Program-made: the position numbers and the translations under genes | The notes under the pieces: generated by a model | The model's input: the letters and a program-made list of their open reading frames with translations, nothing else | Told to the model about the DNA's origin: nothing | Database searches by the model: none | Source of the DNA: Piscinibacter sp. HJYY11 | GTDB taxonomy: Bacteria > Pseudomonadota > Gammaproteobacteria > Burkholderiales > Burkholderiaceae_C | NCBI RefSeq assembly: GCF_016735515.1 | Contig: NZ_JAERQZ010000001.1 | Span: 4,204,746-4,268,745, forward strand | Length of the DNA stretch: 64,000 nucleotides | Direction of reading: 5' to 3' | Part shown: piece by piece, positions 1 to 7,153 of the stretch | Numbering within the stretch: the stretch's first letter is position 1 | Layout of the letters: each line of letters starts with the position of its first letter

Positions 1-250
1 GGGCAACACGCTCGCGGTCTGCCGCAAGTCGTATGTGCACCCGGGCGTGATGGCGGTCGCGACGCAGCGTGGCGTCGAGGCCTTGTCGGAGGGGGTGCTG
101 AAACGCTGCCGGGGCCTGACGGTGGCCGAGTGCCGGTTGTTGGCGTTTCTGTCGGCGCCAGGGGTGGCGCCTGCGGTGCTGGCACAACCGGGGCTCGCGG
201 AGGAGCCCCGGCAGGCCGCATCAGGCGGTGGTGGCCGTCGTCGGGGTTGA
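1..250 (+). CDS. DNA topoisomerase IB, C-terminal end (5' part lies outside the window)
   Basis: The last 82 codons are present, in the frame that begins at base 2. The fragment opens with GNTLAVCRKSYVHPGV, which matches the conserved end of bacterial type IB topoisomerases; by family knowledge the Tyr in SYVHP is the nucleophile that forms the 3'-phosphotyrosine link to DNA. The remaining tail (Ala/Gly/Arg-rich, ending GGGGRRRG) is not conserved. The enzyme relaxes supercoils in the cytoplasm without ATP. The last 30 bases overlap tail-to-tail with the small gene on the other strand. The call rests on one motif and the position near the C-terminus, since most of the protein is missing. Confidence 0.82.
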   Translation, partial: GNTLAVCRKSYVHPGVMAVATQRGVEALSEGVLKRCRGLTVAECRLLAFLSAPGVAPAVLAQPGLAEEPRQAASGGGGRRRG

Positions 251-505
251 CGACGCGGTGGAGGGCGACAGCTTGGCGCGTGCCGCTTCTTCCGCTTCCT
301 TGCAGGACGGGGCGCACACGTGTTGTGCCTTGCCCAGCAGGCGACGGGTCTTCAGGGTGTTGCGGGGGCGGTGCTTGCCGCACAGGAAGCACGACATGGT
401 CCCGGCCTGGAAGTCACCAGCACTCGCGAACGGCGAGCCGCCTTCCTTGACCTTGTAACGCAGCCCATCGGCCTGGATCTTGGTTTTGACGACGTCTTTT
501 GCCAA
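221..505 (-). CDS. small cysteine-rich (zinc-ribbon-like) conserved hypothetical protein
   Basis: This 94-residue basic protein has two Cys pairs, CFLC followed by GKHRP and then HVCAPSC, with the spacing of a small metal-binding knuckle. I choose a TTG start at 503-505 because GAGGAAG sits about six bases upstream and the protein then begins MAKDVVKTKIQADG. No ATG lies nearer than base 571, and the extra 22 codons from there show no conserved character. The C-terminus is a low-complexity Ser/Thr/Ala tail. I do not recognise a function; a nucleic-acid-binding or structural zinc role is a guess. It follows the LysR gene on the same strand after 69 bases and converges on the topoisomerase gene. 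Confidence 0.7.
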   Translation of the reverse strand: MAKDVVKTKIQADGLRYKVKEGGSPFASAGDFQAGTMSCFLCGKHRPRNTLKTRRLLGKAQHVCAPSCKEAEEAARAKLSPSTASSTPTTATTA

Positions 506-574
506 AGTAACTTCCTCAATTGGTTGAAAACGCAAACCCTGTATTGTCCTGCGATCTCGGTTGACGCGCACGCG

Positions 575-1504
575 TCAGGGTGAAACAAAGCACCCCCGGA
601 GGGTCGCGAAGACTGGATTGTCCAAGCTTGACGTCCGGTATGCAAACACCAACTCACCGGGAAGATGAGGCCACGGGGTGGCGATTACCCTTAGATCGAG
701 CGCCACCGCATGGTTCCGCACAGCGGTCTCGGGGGCCACGGTCAGTAGGTCGCCTGCGGAGGCCAGGCGCAGGTTGGTGGCGAAGGAGTCGGACGTGATG
801 CTGATCCGAGGCGGTGGCAGGCCGGCGCGCGAGAACCACTCGTCCAGCATCGCGACCGCCTGAGACCCGACCGGCGGCAGCACCCAGCGGTGCTGCGCCA
901 GCTGCAGCACCGTGGGGTGCATGCTCGCCAGGGGATGTTTGCGCGAGGCGGCCACCACCATCCGCTCGGTGCCGATTCCCTCGACCACCACCCCTGGCGG
1001 CGGCCGCTCGCCCGGGCCCAGCACCGGCCGGCTGGAGGCGATCGCGTCCAGTTCGCCGTCGCCGAGCGCCGCCCACAGCCGCAGCACGCTGGTCTGGGTC
1101 AGCACGACGTGCGCCTCCGGCAAGGCGCGCCGCAGTTCGGCCAGCGCCTGGGGGACGATGTCCAGCGCCGCCATCGGTGAGCTGCCCAGGCGCAGGCGCG
1201 GTCGCTGAGGGGTGAGGGCCGCATCGAGCGCCGCACTCACCTCGCGCCGAGCCACCCGCAGGCGCGCGAGCGCCGCGTTTCCCGCCGGGGTCAGCGACAC
1301 GCCGCGCCGGCCGCGCTCCACCAGCTCGACGCCGAATGCCTGCTCCAGCCCCTGCAGCGCCTGTGTCACCGCCGGCTGCGTGACGTGCAGCGCCTCGGCC
1401 ACCTTGCGCAGGCTGCCGTGCTCGGCGATGTGCTCGAGCAACAGCAGGTCGCGCAGCCGGAGCTGCTCGATGCGCGCGGTCATCGGAGAAACGGCAGTTG
1501 CCAT
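575..1504 (-). CDS. LysR-family transcriptional regulator
   Basis: The 309-residue protein has an N-terminal winged helix-turn-helix (about residues 16-75, including AEALHVTQPAVTQALQGLEQ and the wing end VSLTPAG) and a C-terminal periplasmic-binding-protein-like effector domain (about 98-300), the normal LysR layout and length. An internal Met at residue 8 is an alternative start. It is transcribed divergently from the Bug receptor/P450 operon and shares a 96-base promoter region with dyad elements, so it probably controls that operon in response to a small ligand that the operon imports or oxidises. The ligand is unknown. Confidence 0.93.
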   Translation of the reverse strand: MATAVSPMTARIEQLRLRDLLLLEHIAEHGSLRKVAEALHVTQPAVTQALQGLEQAFGVELVERGRRGVSLTPAGNAALARLRVARREVSAALDAALTPQRPRLRLGSSPMAALDIVPQALAELRRALPEAHVVLTQTSVLRLWAALGDGELDAIASSRPVLGPGERPPPGVVVEGIGTERMVVAASRKHPLASMHPTVLQLAQHRWVLPPVGSQAVAMLDEWFSRAGLPPPRISITSDSFATNLRLASAGDLLTVAPETAVRNHAVALDLRVIATPWPHLPGELVFAYRTSSLDNPVFATLRGCFVSP

Positions 1505-1520
1505 AAGTCAGGCCTATCGC

Positions 1521-1553
1521 TTGATAAAGAAGTCTGTCTTGGACTTATATCAA
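1521..1553. promoter_or_regulatory. candidate LysR operator in the divergent promoter region
   Basis: TTGATA (1521-1526) and TATCAA (1548-1553) form an inverted repeat; inside it AAGTC (1530-1534) faces GACTTAT (1542-1548). A further ATAAGTC at 1503-1509 is an inverted copy of GACTTAT and overlaps the LysR start codon. An AT-rich interrupted dyad between a LysR gene and a divergent target is the classical position for LysR binding. The direct evidence is the repeats; binding is inferred. Confidence 0.5.
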
Positions 1554-1600
1554 ACGCCACGTAGTCTTTCACATCAATAACTATTACTGGAGACAAGCGA

Positions 1601-2581
1601 ATGACGACTCGCCGTCATTTCCTGCTGGGCGCGTGCGGCGTGGCGCTCGGGCCCTGGAGCGCGCCCTCGACGGCGGCCGAGCCGCTCTCGCTTGCCAGGA
1701 TCCTGCTCGGCGCGCCCGCCGGCGGTGCCGGTGACCTGATGGCCCGCCGCCTCGCCGACAAGCTCGCGGGCGGCTACGCCAGCAAGGTGATCGTGGAAAA
1801 CCGGCCCGGCGCCGGCGGCCAGCTCGCCATCACCGCGCTGAAGGACGCGCCCGACGACGGCAGCACGCTGCTGCTCACCCCCTCGTCGCTGCTCTCCATC
1901 TATCCCTACACCTACGCCAGGCTGCCGTACAAGCCGCAGGAAGATTTGGCGCCGGTGTCGCTCGCCGCCTATTCCAACCACGCGCTGGGTGTCGGGCCCG
2001 CGGTGCCGCTGAGCGTGAAGACGCTGAAGGACTTCCTCGCCTGGGCCAAGGCCCATCCGGAACTGGCGAGCTACGGCTCCCCGGCGTCGGGCTCGATCCC
2101 GCACCTGATCATGGTGGTGCTGGCCAAGCTCACCCACGTGCCGCTGCGCCACATCCCGTACCGCGGATCGACCCAAGGCCTGCAGGACCTGCGCGGCGGC
2201 CAGCTCGCCGCGATGTCGTCGCCGGTCGGTGCGTTCCTGCCGCACCTCGCATCGGGCCAGGTGCGGCTGCTCGCCGTGTCGGGCGACCAGCGCAGCCCCT
2301 TTGTGAAAGACGTGCCGACCTACCGCCAGCTGGGCTACCCGATCACCGCGCGCGAGTGGTACGGCTTCTTCGTGCCGGCGAAGACACGCGCCGCGATGGT
2401 CACGCGCTCGGCGGCCTACCTGCGCATGGCGTTGTCGTCGCCCGACGTGGCCGAAGGCATCCGTCAGTTCGGCCTCGAGGCCGCGCACTCCACGCCGCAG
2501 CAGCTCGCCGAGATGCTCAAGGCCGACAGCCAGGAGTGGCGCTCGCTCATCAGAACCGTGGGTTTCACCGCCGAGTCCTGA
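1601..2581 (+). CDS. Bug-family tripartite tricarboxylate transporter substrate-binding protein
   Basis: This 326-residue exported binding protein has the Bug hallmarks: GAPAGGAGDLMARRLADKL near the N-terminus, VIVENRPGAGGQLA, and the PYRGSTQGLQDLRGGQ segment in the middle. The N-terminus MTTRRHFLLGAC contains a twin-arginine motif followed by a hydrophobic stretch, so export through Tat is plausible. Bug proteins bind carboxylates or related acids in the periplasm. No TctA/TctB membrane subunits are nearby, which is common for Burkholderiales Bug genes, many of which act as sensors or use distant permeases. It is the first gene of the operon that continues with a P450 three bases downstream. 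GGAG about eight bases before the ATG serves as the ribosome site. Confidence 0.93.
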   Translation: MTTRRHFLLGACGVALGPWSAPSTAAEPLSLARILLGAPAGGAGDLMARRLADKLAGGYASKVIVENRPGAGGQLAITALKDAPDDGSTLLLTPSSLLSIYPYTYARLPYKPQEDLAPVSLAAYSNHALGVGPAVPLSVKTLKDFLAWAKAHPELASYGSPASGSIPHLIMVVLAKLTHVPLRHIPYRGSTQGLQDLRGGQLAAMSSPVGAFLPHLASGQVRLLAVSGDQRSPFVKDVPTYRQLGYPITAREWYGFFVPAKTRAAMVTRSAAYLRMALSSPDVAEGIRQFGLEAAHSTPQQLAEMLKADSQEWRSLIRTVGFTAES

Positions 2582-2584
2582 TCC

Positions 2585-3778
2585 ATGTCGTCCCGTTGTC
2601 CCGTTCATTCGGATTTCGACCCGCTCCTGCCCGAGACCTTCGACAGCGCCCATGCGCAATATGCCGAGCTGCGCGCACGCTGCCCCGTCGCGCGAAGCGA
2701 GGCCTATGGCGGCTTCTGGGCGCTCACGAAATACGACGACGTGGTGCGCGCGCTGAGCGACTCCGCGACCTTCGTCACCTCGAAGCAGAACGTCGTGCCC
2801 AAGGTCGCCTTCACCGGCCGACGCCCGCCTTTGCACCTCGACCCGCCCGAGCACACGCCCTACCGCGCCGCGCTCAACCCGCTCTTGACGCCCGAGCGCG
2901 TGGCAAAGCTGGAGCCCATGGTGCGCCGCTACGCCATCGACCTGCTGGCGCCGATGATCGCCCGCCGCGAGGCCGACATCTGCGAAGCTTTCGGCAGCCA
3001 CCTGCCGGTGCGGGTGTTCGGCCACTGGATGAACCTGCCGCCGGATCTGGAGCAAGCCCTGTCCCAGGCCGGGCCGGCGTTCATCCGCGCGGTGCAGTCG
3101 GCACAGGAAGACGTGATGCGGGAGACCAGCCTCACGCTCTACGACATGGCGCGTGCGCTCATCGCGTTGCGCAAGCAGTCGCGGCTCGACCCGGCCATCG
3201 ACCCGACCAGCGCCCTGCTCGCCGCGCGCCAGGATGGCGAGCCGCTGCCCGACGACATGATCGTCGGCATGGTGCGCCAGGTGCTGGTGGTGGGCATCGT
3301 GGCGCCGATGGTCATGGTGGGCGCGATGTCGGTGCACCTGTCGCGCCATCCCGAGCTGCAGCAGCAGTTGCGCGGCGATCTCTCGCTCGTGCCCGCCGCG
3401 GTCGAGGAGTTCCTGCGCCTGTACACACCGTACCGCGGCTTCGCACGCACCGCGACCGAAGACGTCGAGTTCCGCGGCCGCTCCATTGCGAAAGACGAGC
3501 CCATCGCGCTGCTCTACGCGAGCGCCAACCGCGACGAAGACGTCTTCCCCGATCCGGCGAGCTTCCAGCTGCACCGCCCCAACATCCGCGAGCACCTCGC
3601 CTTCGGCCGCGGCCCGCACTACTGTGCCGGTGCCGCGCTTGCCCGCGTGGAGCTGCAAGTCGCGCTCGAAGAGCTGCTCGCGCGCACGCGGCACATCGAG
3701 CTCGCGGGCGAGATCGTGATGACACCCTTCCCCGAGATCGGTCCGTGGCGCGTGCCGCTCAGGTTCACGCCGGCCTGA
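2585..3778 (+). CDS. cytochrome P450 with an atypical I-helix
   Basis: The 397-residue soluble bacterial-type P450 carries the haem motif FGRGPHYCAGAALA, with the proximal ligand at Cys347, and a K-helix ExxR within EEFLRL. The I-helix, which normally reads (A/G)Gx(D/E)T(T/S), here reads VVGIVAPM: Val239-Ala240 replace the acid-threonine pair that delivers protons to bound oxygen in most monooxygenases. It is not a CYP152 peroxygenase either, as that family's Arg-Pro is absent. No ferredoxin or reductase gene is adjacent. It lies three bases after the Bug gene and 28 bases before a porin gene, so it is probably co-transcribed. Substrate unknown; a hydroxylation or peroxide-dependent role is inferred. 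Confidence 0.93.
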   Translation: MSSRCPVHSDFDPLLPETFDSAHAQYAELRARCPVARSEAYGGFWALTKYDDVVRALSDSATFVTSKQNVVPKVAFTGRRPPLHLDPPEHTPYRAALNPLLTPERVAKLEPMVRRYAIDLLAPMIARREADICEAFGSHLPVRVFGHWMNLPPDLEQALSQAGPAFIRAVQSAQEDVMRETSLTLYDMARALIALRKQSRLDPAIDPTSALLAARQDGEPLPDDMIVGMVRQVLVVGIVAPMVMVGAMSVHLSRHPELQQQLRGDLSLVPAAVEEFLRLYTPYRGFARTATEDVEFRGRSIAKDEPIALLYASANRDEDVFPDPASFQLHRPNIREHLAFGRGPHYCAGAALARVELQVALEELLARTRHIELAGEIVMTPFPEIGPWRVPLRFTPA

Positions 3779-3806
3779 ATTCATTCCAAGAAAGAAACGA
3801 GGAGAC

Positions 3807-4874
3807 ATGAAGAAGACAACCCTGTGGCTCGCGGCACTCGCTGCCGCCCCGCTCGCGCATGCGCAAGACAGCTCCAGCGTCACGATCTACGGCTCGATCG
3901 ACGTCGGCGTCACCTGGGTCGACAACATCCAGGGGAACGACCGCTGGTTCGTCGGCTCCGGCAGCAAGCTGTCGAACCGGCTTGGCTTTCGCGGCCGCGA
4001 GAGCCTGGGCGGCGACCTCGCCGCGCTGTTCACCCTCGAGCACGGCTTCAACGCCGACGACGGCACCATCGGCCAGGGCGGTCGCATGTGGGGGCGCCAG
4101 AGCTTCGTGGGCCTGGCGAGCAAGGCGGTGGGCACGCTCACGCTCGGCCGGCAGTACGACTTCCTCTATGCCGGCTCGCCGATGCCGCTCGACATGGGCG
4201 CCTTCCTCGTCGGCGGCCTCGCCGGTGCGAGCGCGGGTGCCGGCACCTCGGTCGACAACCACCTCGGCGGCGTGCGCTACGACAACACGATCAAGTGGCA
4301 GCACAGCCTGGGGCCCGTCACCGCCGGTGCGATGTGGGGATTCGGCAGCGAGAACGACAACGACAAGATGGCCTCGGCCGCGCTGGTCTACCGCGCCGGC
4401 ACGTTGTGGGCCGGCGTGGCCTACCTGCGCGACAACTACAGCCCCGCCGCCTCGGGCAACAAGATCGCCAGCGCCAGCGTCAACTGGGACGCGACGCCCG
4501 CCGCCAAGCTGGTGCTCAACTGGACGCAGAGCAAGGCCTACGTCGCCGCGGACACCCGTTCGCGCAACGACATGCTGCAGGGCGGTGTGCTGTACAAGCT
4601 CACCCAGCCGCTCTCGCTCGGCGTGATGTTCGGCCACTCGAAGACGAAGAACGCCGCCAACGTCGACGGCAAGCTGCAGCAGCTCGGCGCCGGCTTCGCC
4701 TACAACTTCAGCCGCCGCACCGAGTTCTACGGCATCGCGTCGCACGTGAAGAGCGAAGGCAGCACCGGCACCGCGTACAGCAGCACGCCGGGCATCGGGG
4801 GCCCGGCGGCGTCGTTCCGCTCCAACGACAACACCCAGCTGGTGCTGAAGACCGGCATCCGCCACAGCTTCTGA
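3807..4874 (+). CDS. outer-membrane porin (Burkholderiales trimeric type), copy 1
   Basis: The 355-residue protein has a Sec signal peptide ending in HAQ (about residue 20), the opening strand SVTIYGSIDVGVTW, the conserved RLGFRGRESLGGDLAALF segment and a C-terminal HSF whose terminal Phe is the beta-barrel assembly signal. Length and motifs match the 16-stranded general diffusion porins of beta-proteobacteria. GAGGAGAC before the ATG is a strong ribosome site. It is the third gene of the operon and probably lets the operon's substrate cross the outer membrane. A second porin follows three genes later. Confidence 0.93.
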   Translation: MKKTTLWLAALAAAPLAHAQDSSSVTIYGSIDVGVTWVDNIQGNDRWFVGSGSKLSNRLGFRGRESLGGDLAALFTLEHGFNADDGTIGQGGRMWGRQSFVGLASKAVGTLTLGRQYDFLYAGSPMPLDMGAFLVGGLAGASAGAGTSVDNHLGGVRYDNTIKWQHSLGPVTAGAMWGFGSENDNDKMASAALVYRAGTLWAGVAYLRDNYSPAASGNKIASASVNWDATPAAKLVLNWTQSKAYVAADTRSRNDMLQGGVLYKLTQPLSLGVMFGHSKTKNAANVDGKLQQLGAGFAYNFSRRTEFYGIASHVKSEGSTGTAYSSTPGIGGPAASFRSNDNTQLVLKTGIRHSF

Positions 4875-4881
4875 GGCCACC

Positions 4882-6366
4882 ATGAAGTTCCTCGTGTGTG
4901 CGGTCCTGTGCCTGACGGCACAGGGCGCGATGGCGGTCGACTATGCGGGCAGCGAACGCTGGTTTCCGGTCAACGAAGGGCGCGAGCTGCCGAAAGAGTT
5001 GCGCTACCCGAACGAGTCCGGTGCGACGACCACGCTCAATGCGAAAGGCCCGGTCGACACCAAAGGCCATGCCTTCTTCACACCGCTCGGCGTCAACGGC
5101 CGCGCGTGCGCGACCTGCCACCAGCCGGCCGATGCGATGGGCCTGTCGGTCGCCACCATCCGCGAGCGATGGGCGGCGACCCAGGGGCGGGACCCGCTCT
5201 TCGCCGCGGTCGACGGTGCCAACTGTCCCAACCTCCCGCAAGGCCAGGAGGCCTCGCACTCGCTGCTGCTCGAGCGCGGGCTCTTCCGCATCGCGCGCCC
5301 CTGGCCGCCGCGCGGCGACGACGGCAGGCCGATCAAGCCCGAGTTCTCGCTCGAGGTCGTGCGCGACCCGACCGGCTGCAACCTGCACGCGAAGCACGGC
5401 CTGAAGAGCGACAACCCGACCGTCTCGGTCTACCGCCGACCCCGCCCGGTGGCCAACCTCAAGTACATCCTCGCGGTCGGCTTCCCCTTCGATCCGAAGA
5501 ACGGCCTGCCGCTCAAGCGCGACCCGCTCACCGGCGAGTACATGAGCGGCAACCTGCTGTCGGATGCGCGCGCGCTCACGCTGCCGCTGCAACTGCAGGA
5601 CGCCGTGCGCAGCCACCTGCAGATGAACGGCAACCCGACGCCCGAGCAGGTCAAGCAGATCCTCGACTTCGAGCAGCAGGTGTTCTCGGCGCAGAGCCAC
5701 GACAAGTGGGGCGGGGCGTTGACCGATGGCGGCGCGATGGGCGGGCCGGAGGTGCTGGAAAAGTCGCGCGCCGGCGTGCTGCAGAACGCGCAGCGCAACC
5801 CGATGTGGAAGGAGTTCCTGCCCTGGAAGACCTCGGCACCCGCGGCCCATGCGGAGCAGCAGAGATTCCGCGAGTCGGTGGCGCGTGGGGCCGAGCTCTT
5901 CGTCAAGCGCATGTTCCTGATCTCGGGCTCGACCGGCATCAACTCCATGGGCTTCGGCAGCCCGGTGCTCAACTCGTGCGCGATGTGCCACAACATGGCC
6001 AACGTGGGCATCGACGTCGCGCCCGGCCAGGTGGACCTCGGCACGACCAACGAACCCTGGGCCAAGCCCTCGCCCGAGTTGCCGCTCTTCAAGCTGACGT
6101 GCAACGCCAACGTGAAGCCGCATCCCTTCCTTGGCCGCACGGTCTACACGCAGGACCCGGGCTATGCGCTCACCACCGGCCGCTGCGAAGACATCGGAAA
6201 GATCACGATGCAGAGCATGCGCGGCCTTGCAGCGCGGGCGCCGTACTTCGCCAACGGCTCGGCCAAGACCTTGCGCGAGATCGTCGAGGTCTACAACCGG
6301 CGCTACCAGATCCGCCTGTCGCCGCAGGAGATCGAGGACCTCACCAACCTGATGAGCGTGCTGTGA
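4882..6366 (+). CDS. exported di-haem cytochrome c of the cytochrome c peroxidase/MauG superfamily
   Basis: The 494-residue protein has a Sec signal peptide (cleavage about AMA/VDY) and two haem-c attachment motifs, CATCH at residues 76-80 and CAMCH at about 366-370. Its C-terminus contains SMRGLAARAPYFANGSAKTL, the segment typical of CCP/MauG proteins. It is longer than ordinary CCPs (about 320-350), with a large insert between the haems. The protein should be periplasmic and could use peroxide or pass electrons; MauG relatives also modify proteins, and rubber oxygenases belong to the same superfamily. It starts seven bases after the porin stop and overlaps the following OmpA-like gene by one base (TGATG), which suggests translational coupling and joint action. 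Confidence 0.85.
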   Translation: MKFLVCAVLCLTAQGAMAVDYAGSERWFPVNEGRELPKELRYPNESGATTTLNAKGPVDTKGHAFFTPLGVNGRACATCHQPADAMGLSVATIRERWAATQGRDPLFAAVDGANCPNLPQGQEASHSLLLERGLFRIARPWPPRGDDGRPIKPEFSLEVVRDPTGCNLHAKHGLKSDNPTVSVYRRPRPVANLKYILAVGFPFDPKNGLPLKRDPLTGEYMSGNLLSDARALTLPLQLQDAVRSHLQMNGNPTPEQVKQILDFEQQVFSAQSHDKWGGALTDGGAMGGPEVLEKSRAGVLQNAQRNPMWKEFLPWKTSAPAAHAEQQRFRESVARGAELFVKRMFLISGSTGINSMGFGSPVLNSCAMCHNMANVGIDVAPGQVDLGTTNEPWAKPSPELPLFKLTCNANVKPHPFLGRTVYTQDPGYALTTGRCEDIGKITMQSMRGLAARAPYFANGSAKTLREIVEVYNRRYQIRLSPQEIEDLTNLMSVL

Positions 6367-7127
6367 TGAGGAACACCCTTTTCATCATCGCCGCGCTGCT
6401 CGCCGCGGATGCCGCCAGCGCGCAAGCGGACTTCCGCCGCTTCGTCACCTGCCCGGTCTACCGCGACACCGACGCCGGCCGCAAGTCGGGCTGCTGGCTG
6501 GGCACGCAGATCGAGACCAGCCAGCGCTTCGACGTGAGCAACAGCCCCGACAAGCCGCTCGCCGGCCGGCTGATGCTTGTCGAGGGCGTGCTGTCGAACG
6601 AGCGCGACATCTGTGGCGGCATCGTGATGCAGCCGGTGCGCATCTCGGTGCTGCAGGAGCCCTGCCCCGAGGTGATCATCCCGGCCGAAGGCTGGCCCAG
6701 CAAGCCGTCGGTCACGCCGCCCAACGTGATCGCGCCGCTCGCGGTGCCGCGCAAGATGCCGCAGCCGCCGTTCGAGGAGAAGCAGTTCCACCTCATCTTC
6801 GACTACGACAGCGACTTCCTCGTCTACCAGAGCGTCGAGCTCACCATCGAGAACGCGACACTGCTCGCGCAGGCCAGCAAGGCCAGGCGCGTGCTCGTCA
6901 CCGGCTACGCCGACACCCGGGGTGTCGAAGCCTCGGGCCGCCTCTACAAGGAGACGCTGGCCCTGGCGAAGGCCCGCGCCGAGATGACGGCCGAGGCGCT
7001 GCGCCGCATGGGCGTGCCCGCCCACACGCTGCAGGTGAAGTGGCAAGGCGACCCCGCGCCGCTCGCGAGCGAAGCGCCGATGCACGAGCCCTCGAAGCGG
7101 CGAGTGACGGTGACCGTGCAGCCCTGA
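6366..7127 (+). CDS. exported OmpA-like protein with a novel N-terminal cysteine-containing domain
   Basis: The 253-residue protein has a short signal peptide (ending ASAQA) followed by an unfamiliar domain of about 110 residues with five cysteines (around FVTCPVYR, SGCWLGTQIE, RDICGG and EPCPEV). It ends in an OmpA-type peptidoglycan-binding domain (about 135-253: FHLIFDYDSDF, VTGYADTRG, KRRVTVTV). This would anchor it to the cell wall below the outer membrane. The start codon overlaps the stop of the di-haem cytochrome, so the two are probably made together and may form a complex. The role of the Cys domain is unknown. Confidence 0.82.
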   Translation: MRNTLFIIAALLAADAASAQADFRRFVTCPVYRDTDAGRKSGCWLGTQIETSQRFDVSNSPDKPLAGRLMLVEGVLSNERDICGGIVMQPVRISVLQEPCPEVIIPAEGWPSKPSVTPPNVIAPLAVPRKMPQPPFEEKQFHLIFDYDSDFLVYQSVELTIENATLLAQASKARRVLVTGYADTRGVEASGRLYKETLALAKARAEMTAEALRRMGVPAHTLQVKWQGDPAPLASEAPMHEPSKRRVTVTVQP

Positions 7128-7153
7128 AGACCTACAACACGAGGAGACATCGA

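Noticed and set aside
2585..3778. CYP152-type fatty-acid peroxygenase.
   Set aside because: The defining Arg-Pro in the I-helix is missing (Ala-Pro is found), so that label would be wrong even though the acid-threonine pair is also absent.
1574..3883. A 769-codon open frame on the minus strand opposite the Bug receptor and P450 genes.
   Set aside because: It is an antisense shadow of two well-supported genes; the translation has no family features.
4882..6366. Rubber oxygenase (RoxA/RoxB).
   Set aside because: Same superfamily with two haem motifs, but the protein is much shorter than those enzymes and I cannot show family-specific residues by eye.
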